NCBI GenBank assembly: GCA_030762935.1
Contig: CM060881.1
Location: forward strand, 96,026,001-96,090,000
Source: Hymenopus coronatus
Taxonomy: Eukaryota > Arthropoda > Insecta > Mantodea > Hymenopodidae
Length of the DNA: 64,000 nucleotides
Direction: 5' to 3'
This document shows, one piece after another, positions 57,171 through 64,000 of the stretch. Within the stretch, counting starts at the first letter, position 1. Every line of letters begins with the position of its first letter. A model generated the notes under the pieces. The model was not told the origin of the DNA and made no database searches. It was given only the letters and a program-made list of their open reading frames with translations. The position numbers were made by a program, and so were the translations under genes.

Positions 57171-58225
57171 TTAAAAATCTGATGTGTTCCATTCACATGA
57201 CTTTCTCTATATCTGTAACAAATTATTGTTAATAAGCTCATCTTTTATTTATTTCATGCTAATCGAGAAAAATTAGCAGAAATAGTCTTATTTCTTGCTT
57301 TATTGTAAGTAGAAGCGAAATAAGGGAGTACCATAGGTTAAAGGGAAAGCCAAATGCTGGTTGCTATGTGACTGATGTTCTTTTGTTTGTATGGACAGGA
57401 GTTAACAAATTCCTGTATGAAAAAAGTATGTTTTTCAAAGCTGAAACTAAGAAAAAGGAATATCTCAAAAACGATCAACTCCATGAAAAAAATGTATATA
57501 ACATAAATTGCGTGTTTTAACGTGATCTACATTTTTGTGTGTTACAGTTACAGTTTTTGTCATCTCTTACGGGTTAGTAGGTATGCAAAATTCATCCAGA
57601 TTAAAGTAGTCTTTAGAGGCTATTCCTGCCGGTCCCCATAGCCGCGCTCGCCAAGGCGTCCCGCTTTGGTGCTTCGTAGCGCTGGGGATCGTGGGTTCGA
57701 GTCCCGCCTTGGGCATGGGTGTTATATGTTTGTGTTTATGTGTGTGTTGTAACAGTAAGAAAACAGCAATCCAGTAATAATACAGAAAAACACGGTAAAA
57801 AAAATTCCCAGAAAATTCAAAATATACATTTTATTTGTCAGGTAAATATCTTTAATATACGATATTTTAATCAAAATCGTTAGAGCCATTTTTTAGAAAA
57901 TCAAAATTTTCGAAAAAAATTCCATGTAAAGGGTAGTTTCGGGTGGGGGGGATTTTTCTCCAAAATCTTCGTGTCGCATCCCTGGAAGATTCTAAACTTA
58001 AATACCAAGTTTGGTATTTTACCAACTTTTCGTTTTTGACTTATCGTGGACACACGGACACACGGACACACGGACACTCACGGACCTTTTTCTGAAAATA
58101 CTTTTTTTGGATACCGGTGACCCTAAAACATATATTTCCAGTGAAATCTCGGTATCGAATTTTTTGGTGGAGTGCAATACATTCTCTATACACTATGTAT
58201 ATAGTGCGTATAGAGAAAGTAAAAA
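57171..58225 (+). repeat. Family A copy, full length, with SINE inside
   Basis: It starts aaaaatctgatgtgttccattc and ends cactatgtatatagtgcgta followed by tagagaaagtaaaa. SINE S4 sits at 57627-57802. In its microsatellite slot is a run of acacgg units (58048-58085). Confidence 0.9.
57627..57802 (+). mobile_element. tRNA-headed SINE S4
   Basis: gccggtccccatagccgcgc leads to the B box 'gtgggttcgagtcccgcc', then 'ttgggcatgggtgttatatg' and an A-rich end. A related copy is at 59878-60008. The flanking family A sequence (ctattcc / attccc) suggests a very short duplication only. Confidence 0.7.
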
Positions 58226-58962
58226 AGATCTTTGTCTTTGGATAGCATAACTCAAAAACGAAAAGACCGTTAAATACCAAACTTGGTATTTAGGTTTAGT
58301 ATCTTTCAAGGATGCGACACGAAGATTTGCAAGGAAATCTCCCCACCACAAACTCCCCTTTACATAAAAAAAATTGCGAAAATTTTGATTGTCTGAAAAA
58401 TGGCTCTAAGAATTTTCACTAAAATCTCGTATATTAAAGCTATTTACATCCCAAATGTAAATCTTGAATTTTCTGGGAATAACTTCTGAAGACCTCTTTA
58501 TTCTGGATGAATTTTTCCGAATTTTGCTTAACTGGTAAACCTTAAAAGAGGGACAAAAACTTATTTCACAAAAAATGTAGATCTCGTCAAAACAGCAATT
58601 TATGTCCTTTACGTGTTTGTTGTGGAGGTAACTGTTTCCGAGATATTCCTTGTTAATAATTTTAATTGTGAGGTACTTGAAGTTTCTCTGACAGGAAGTG
58701 TGCGTTTTTCTTTTGTTCTACTCCTGGCCAAGCAAAGAAGCGAATTGCAATGACAATCGCATAACGATAGCTTTTAAAACATTTGACTATCACCTTAGCC
58801 TAGTGCATTCACTTAGTTCCCTTCTGATTATCGGGAACTCAGTAATAAGAACATTCTGCTAATGTTTATCTCGAATAGCACGGTATAGAAAGAAGAAGAA
58901 TCTTTTATAGGAAGTTTGTAGAGCAGCTAGAGGAAGTCATGTGAGTGTAACACATCAGATTT
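58226..58962 (-). repeat. Family A copy sharing a hairpin with its neighbour
   Basis: It begins straight after the hairpin of the plus copy (atagcataactcaaaaacg) without a hairpin of its own and ends agctagaggaagtcatgtgagtg...catcagat. Together with the plus copy it forms a head-to-head dimer. Confidence 0.85.
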
Positions 58963-59105
58963 TTTAGTTGAGAAACGAAGTAGGCCATCGGTTTTAATTG
59001 ACTTGCTTATTGCAAAGCAGCTCTCTGGTTAACTATACATTTTGGATTGAACTATGACATTGATACTAAAGTTGCTAAAAGGTGTTTTTGATTTTATTGT
59101 TACAG

Positions 59106-59175
59106 CTGGAAAGGAACGCCATGCTACCGTCGGAAACATAAAGAAGAGGTACCTCCAGAGGGGAGTTCATCTCAG
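59106..59175 (+). CDS. Exon 'c' of an unidentified host gene
   Basis: Acceptor ttttattgttacag (to 59105) and donor gtgaag (59176). Its first base finishes the codon left open by exon 'b' (phase 2); the remaining 69 bases are 23 open codons and end in phase 0. The piece reads SWKGTPCYRRKHKEEV, then PPEGSSSQ, a basic then acidic linker. The chance of three successive phase matches is low, which supports one gene. The intron before it would be about 11 kb. Function unknown. Confidence 0.6.
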
Positions 59176-59877
59176 GTGAAGTTTCACTTTAAGTTTTTTT
59201 TTTTTTTAATTCTCTTTGCGAGCAGCGACTTAAATTTCATTTATTAATAACATTTTTGTTGGTGCACCTTAATTAGAATGCAGTCATTGTGGAAATAAAA
59301 ATGCTACGATCAAATAATTGGGCAAATATCAGATGTTCCCAGAAACAAACAGAAACGTTATATTGACATCTTTATTAATGTATACTTGCGTGCATGAAAA
59401 GTGACCCATTCCCTTAGATTGCAATAGTATTATTCTCTGCGTAGATTTTCTCCTTCAAAACACCAAACGTTGACTCCACCCAGCCAGTAATTACTTCCAT
59501 ATGTGACCTGAAAAGCAACTCGGAATATAAACATAACCAATAGACGAGGTTATAATGTTTCTGAAATCGAAAGAATTTCGTCACGGTTGGTACACAAGGA
59601 AATTAATCACAATATAATTCGCATTCTAGAGGAAAGGTTGAAGAATTATTTGCTAATATGAGAACTTCATCAGTGACATGCAGGTAAAGGTTAAAGTTAT
59701 TGCCGTTACCAGGCGGGAGTCATTTTAAAATACAAATTTTAAGTTGTAATGCTACCCTTCGGCTGATCGGTCTTATTTTGGAGGAAAATTTATGCAATTT
59801 AAATTATATATATATTTGACAAATTTTAGGGCATCATTGCACAAAATACATCACAGTAATACTCCAGATCCGAAGAC
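59176..59877. other. Intron sequence, nothing recognised
   Basis: It has a T-run at 59194-59208. No repeat match or further exon was seen. Confidence 0.45.
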
Positions 59878-60008
59878 GTCAGTCCCCGTGGCCACGCTCC
59901 CTTAAGTGTCTCGCTTTGGTGCTTCGTGGCGCAGGGGATCGTGGGTTTGAGTCCATCCTTGGGCATAGGTGTTTATATGTTTGTGAAATGTGTATTAGTT
60001 TTTATATT
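59878..60008 (+). mobile_element. SINE S4, second copy
   Basis: gtccccgtggccacgctccc leads to 'tggtgcttcgtggcgcaggg', 'gtgggtttgagtccatcc' and 'ttgggcataggtgtttatat'. Slightly decayed B box. Confidence 0.7.
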
Positions 60009-60084
60009 GGAACAACAAAACATTAATTAAACAGAAAACGTAGTAAATTTAAGAACGTGTAAAATGGGGTATACAGAAAAAAAG

Positions 60085-60540
60085 GAGGAGGAGGAAAGCC
60101 AAAACAATGAGGTGGATATAAGCGAGAGCTATGTAGAGGTTAAATAGGCTGCTCAGGTTTCCAGTACAAGTTTGATTTGGATAAATACATAAACAAGGAT
60201 ATTGTGGTTTTCAGCAAAAACGGTGTTAAGGTTGAAATAGATGAGATATCTTTAAATTACCTGCGGGGATCTACTATGGATTATCATAAGAAACTAATTG
60301 GTTCAGTATTCCGAAAAATTAATAACCCATTGGCTGAACAGGGTTGCTCCTGTAGAGCTTCATTTTCTATTAAATTTGATTAAATTGAATGTTGTACCTT
60401 TAGATATTTGAAGCATTTTGAGCATATGCTTATGTTGTTAAAATTATATAATATTGGTGTGAGAACAGTGTAGTTGTAAATATTATGCAATATAAGTTAT
60501 ATGTATTATGTTAAAAATAAATGTTCTATTAGAAGATAAA
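60085..60540 (+). pseudogene. ISCA2: ISCA2-like processed pseudogene
   Basis: The frame at 60147-60383 gives [42 protein letters not shown] and [20 protein letters not shown], then a stop. This is the C-terminal two thirds of ISCA2, a mitochondrial A-type carrier for iron-sulfur cluster assembly. The three cluster cysteines (GCSGF and GCSC) remain, but the usual Gly after CSC is Arg. Upstream, 'SQNNEVDISESYVEV' matches the earlier part in another frame, with about 20 residues missing and a stop before GCSGF. There are no introns, a 3' UTR with aataaa near 60516 and an A-rich end at 60535-60541. I infer a retrocopy. It lies in an apparent intron or beyond the host gene. Confidence 0.65.
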
Positions 60541-61420
60541 AAATCTGATGCGTTCCATTCACATGCCTTTCTCTACATCTCTGCAACAAATTATTGCTAG
60601 AAATCTTATGCTTCTATTTACTTCCTTCTAATCGAGAAAAATTAGCTGAAATAATCTTATTACTTAGTTCCTTGAAAATAGAAGTGAAATAAGGGTGTAC
60701 CATAGGTTAAAGTGACACTCAAAAGTTGGTTACTATGTGATTGAAGGTCCTTTGTTTGTATGGACAGGAGTTGACACATTCCAGTATAAGAAAAGTATGT
60801 TTATTAACGCTGAAACAAAAAACAAGGAATGTCTAAAAAACGACCAACTCCACGAAAAGAATGTATGTAACATAAATTGTGTGTCTTAAGGTACATTTTT
60901 TGTGTAATAAGTTTTTATCTAACTCTTACGATTTAGCAGTTATGCAAAATTCCGTAAATTTCATCCAGAATAAAGTAAGCTTCACAGGCTATTCCCAGAA
61001 AATTCAAGATATACATTTTATTTGTCAGGTAAATGTCTTTAACATATGAAATTTTAATCAAAATGGTTAGAGCCATTTTTAAGAAAATAAAAAATTTCGA
61101 ATAAAAGTTCCATGTAAAGGGTAGTTTGGAGTGGGGGGGATTTTTCTCAAAATCTTCGTGTCGCATCCCTGGAAAGTACTAAACTTAAATACCAAGTTTG
61201 ATATTTTACCGACTTTTCGTTTTTGAGTTATCGTGTTCCCAGACACACGGACACACACACACTCACACGGGCCTTTGTGTGAAAATGCTTTTTTTTTTTT
61301 TTTTGATACAGCAGACCCTAAAACATATATTTCCGGTGAAATTTCGGTATCAAATTTTTGGCTGGAGTGCAATACCTTCTCAATACACTATGTACATAGT
61401 ACGTGTAGAGAAAGTAAAAA
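60537..61420 (+). repeat. Family A copy, full length
   Basis: It runs from aaaaatctgatgcgttccattc to atagtacgtgtagagaaagtaaaa. Minus-strand frames of 77 and 97 codons (60933-61372) are the same recurrent frame seen at 43193. Confidence 0.92.
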
Positions 61421-61494
61421 GATCATCTCTTCGTGGAAACAAATTTAAAATAGTTATGACATTCCAATAAATTGTATTAAAATAGTTACAGTGG

Positions 61495-61990
61495 GGTACC
61501 CAGGACCTGGAGTAGAGCAGGCCTTTTGCCACTAACCTCGAGGAAGGAGGCATGGGGTAGGGACCCGAAGGGCGACCAGATACGAATGACGACGGATGCA
61601 AGCATACTGTACATATCGGCTACGTTTGGAACGCTTCCGGCGCCGCCCTAGCAGCCTCCGGAGGGAGCCTTGAAACCGGAAGGCAAACCCCAAAAATGTG
61701 TTCCCGATATCGACGTCGTCAGAATAACTTTTTATAATGAGCAAATCGCCATCTAGTCGCAACCCCCCGAACACTGTCGCCTGGTTCTGCAACCCTGAAA
61801 GAAATGATTAGGAAATGACGGACCGGAAAAACCGGGGGATGAAATGAACCTAACCAGCAGCATGCGCTTAGCAACCTGGGGAAACTCCCGAAAAAACAAG
61901 GATCAGGTAGGCTCGCCACGGGAATCGAACCCGTGGTCTCCCGAATATGGACCACAGATGAAATCGCCTGAGTCATCCCCTTCGGCAATA
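61495..61990 (-). mobile_element. tRNA-headed SINE or SINE-like element S7
   Basis: On the minus strand, 61990-61905 forms a good tRNA-like head: 'ggggatgactcaggcgattt' for the A box and 'ccacgggttcgattcccgtgg' as a perfect T-arm hairpin. The GC-rich body continues to about 61495. It is the only copy here; the far end is uncertain. Confidence 0.6.
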
Positions 61991-62229
61991 AGCTAGGTAA
62001 CTTCCTCTGGTATATCTTTTATTAGAAGGTGATTTTGGCTGGGCTGCGTATTGGTCACTGCAATTTTACGCAGACTTAGGCTTTTAAAGCAGATTCTGAT
62101 TCCTATTTGTCGGTCTGTTAGGCTTTACTAGAGTGCATTCCTCTAGCACATCTTCATGCATCTCTGGAACTACCGGTCCGACTTGCAGAGTTCCTGATGG
62201 ACCACAACCGATCGGCTAATTTAAAGGTT

Positions 62230-62273
<44 letters not shown>

Positions 62274-62349
62274 AGGGTAACTTTTTAAATTATATTTAGT
62301 TACCTATATTTATATACATTTTTCATTCGTTTTGGATATATTTTTTTTT
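61991..62349. other. Unrecognised; long T-run
   Basis: No gene seen. It contains 49 consecutive T at 62231-62279. Confidence 0.5.
62231..62279. repeat. Homopolymer, 49 T
   Basis: An uninterrupted T-run. It might be the poly(A) tail of a minus-strand retroposed sequence or an expanded microsatellite; assembly length may be inexact. Confidence 0.9.
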
Positions 62350-62611
62350 ATTGTTTCATTCATATAGCCCCTTTTAACATCTAAGGTTATATGGGACTTT
62401 GCGTTAGCAACTCGTTGTCTGTAGGTTCTTTACGTTGGATTTTAAATCGCTTTATTTTCTTCACTCACACACACACGTACTCTCGCATACATACTTCCAG
62501 ACTGTGGGGGATAGGTTAAAGAAAATTCCCCCGCCCCAGCCGGGAATCGAACCCAGGACCTCGGTGTAAGAAGTCAGCTCGCTGACCACTCGACCACGGA
62601 GACAGTCTCGG
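62350..62611 (-). mobile_element. tRNA-headed SINE S3, full copy
   Basis: On the minus strand: gactgtctccgtggtcgagt (A box region), 'ctgggttcgattcccggctg' (B box), then 'ggggcgggggaattttc', a GT-type stretch and the tail 'taaccttagatgttaaaag'. This is the most complete S3 head in the window. Confidence 0.85.
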
Positions 62612-63064
62612 ATAGTTTTGTAATCCATCTATCTCTGGATTTTGCCATGATTAGTTTTATATATACATAATTTTAAATCTGACTTTTACTACGATTTATA
62701 TTTTATTTGTTTATTCAACAGGATTACAATATAAATCATATCTTCCTGTAACCAAGGGATTTATACTCTTATCTTCTTTTCCCATTCTTTTCCTGCTTCT
62801 AAATCCAATTCATTCAAATCTCTCTCCTTCAAATCACTTCTTATACCGTCCATTCAGGTTTTTTGATCTACTCGTCTTTTCTCTCCTGATGGAATCCATT
62901 CTCAAATCTATTTAAGTCAGACAAGAGCAGCTCAGAAAGTAGGGCAATGGAACCTTTCTACCCACTCCAGTTAGCAGATAGTATTCGCCTGGTGCCAAAC
63001 ACGAATGTCAACACAACTCTGCCTACGAATTTACCTGTGGCATATAAAGTAAATTTACTTGCTT
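62612..63064. other. No recognised feature besides short repeat R4
   Basis: Positions 62945-63025 resemble 15915-15995. The rest is pyrimidine-rich, unique-looking DNA. Confidence 0.4.
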
Positions 63065-63408
63065 AAATCGAATACTACACACATTCAAATAGTAATATTA
63101 GAAAACAATGAGTGCTATGAATATAAGGTCGTACGTATTAGAATTAAGTCCTTTAAGACACTTAAAATCAACTACTGGTGCTAGAAATAGTTGTAAGCAC
63201 ACACTTCTTACAATATGGATATTCTCACTTGTACTGAAAGCAGTTGAGCAATAGTTTACAATGCTAACAGATATTTACGTACATAAAAATACCTGGGAAT
63301 GCACATGATGTGCTGGAAACACTTGAAGATATGCACTAAATCGTACACATTAATACCAACAATAATTTTTTTCAGTTCGAAACCATACTATGAGTCCTAA
63401 AAATATGA

Positions 63409-63456
<48 letters not shown>

Positions 63457-63660
63457 CCAACGAAATGTTATACTTTGTTTCATTATTGAAAATACCTGTT
63501 CATATCTATATCTGGAACTAAACGTGAATATTGTGCGTTTTGCAAATTGTTTGAAGTTAGGATCTGTGTATCATGGCTAGAAATAGAAAAGTTAGCCTGT
63601 ATCATGCTTATATATCCAGCATTGAATCCTTACCGCTTCTCCAATACACACTGCGGGCTT
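63065..63660 (+). repeat. Dispersed repeat R3, copy 2
   Basis: It is collinear with 17640-18330. A TTA microsatellite (63409-63455) has expanded inside it. Confidence 0.55.
63409..63455. repeat. (TTA)n microsatellite
   Basis: About 15 uninterrupted TTA/ATT units. Confidence 0.9.
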
Positions 63661-64000
63661 AGGATCAGTGCCAGGGGTAAACAAAGTGGAAATTAGTGAA
63701 GCAAGTAGAGGAGGGGGTAGAGTCTACTGTATCAAAGATATGGACTATGTGGTAATTTTGTTTCTGGCATTTGATTCTACTATTTTAGCTGCTTATAGCT
63801 CACAAAATCTATTATTGTATCGCAGACTTTCATTCTCTTGTATAGTGGTTACTAACTTTTTCCAATTTAGAATGCATAGTGTAGTGTATAAAACAATCTA
63901 TTTCTGTAGATAGTACCTCAGATTTGTGCTTAAATGCCATATTTCAGCCCCATGTGTTATATCATTATAGATTTGTAGACTTGTAGTTTTATTTCCACTA
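63661..64000. other. No recognised feature
   Basis: A plus-strand 81-codon frame is present but shows no similarity or splice support. Confidence 0.4.

Overview
This is an AT-rich, intron- and transposon-dominated piece of an animal nuclear genome, most likely an insect. The signs are several mariner-type transposases of the insect kind, hAT and Harbinger (MADF) remnants, at least seven kinds of tRNA-headed SINE, truncated non-LTR retrotransposons, many microsatellites and spliced exons with GT/AG borders. One SINE tail (44925-45137) resembles cockroach/termite SINEs as I remember them, so a polyneopteran is my guess, held weakly. There are no bacterial operons, CRISPR arrays or intact long ORFs. 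The longest reading frames are transposase fragments or chance frames in repeats.

The main component is one dispersed family, called family A here. It is about 0.85-0.9 kb, non-coding, and present in roughly 45 full or partial copies on both strands; by hand count it covers about 25 kb, two fifths of the window. Full copies run from a TCTGATGTGTTCCATTCACATG terminus (split here as TCTGATGTG + TTCCATTCACATG), through a sub-terminal ACTTTCTCTA and a CA/GT microsatellite, to a terminal hairpin built on CTATGTACATAG that closes with TAGAGAAAGT. This layout resembles Helentron-associated non-autonomous elements (the DINE-1/HINE type). Copies are called '+' when the TCTGATG end is on the left.

Other repeats are nested in or between these copies. 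They include a three-copy TIR element with TTAA-like flanks (11352, 21303, 26457), five mariner remnants (32.1-32.9, 37.6-38.05, 39.6-40.5, 51.3-52.4 and 53.8-54.5 kb), hAT remnants (36.8, 37.4 and possibly 55.7 kb), a MADF/Harbinger remnant (53.0-53.5 kb), LINE 3' ends (4.5-5.6 and 28.0-28.8 kb) and SINEs, several with clear target-site duplications.

Host coding content is slight. Three small plus-strand exons at 45595-45698, 47796-47949 and 59106-59175 have exactly matching splice phases and look like consecutive exons of one unidentified gene whose introns are filled with repeats. A further candidate exon lies at 27299-27450. An ISCA2-like processed pseudogene lies at about 60085-60386. 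All remaining stretches are unique or unrecognised DNA and are listed as such.
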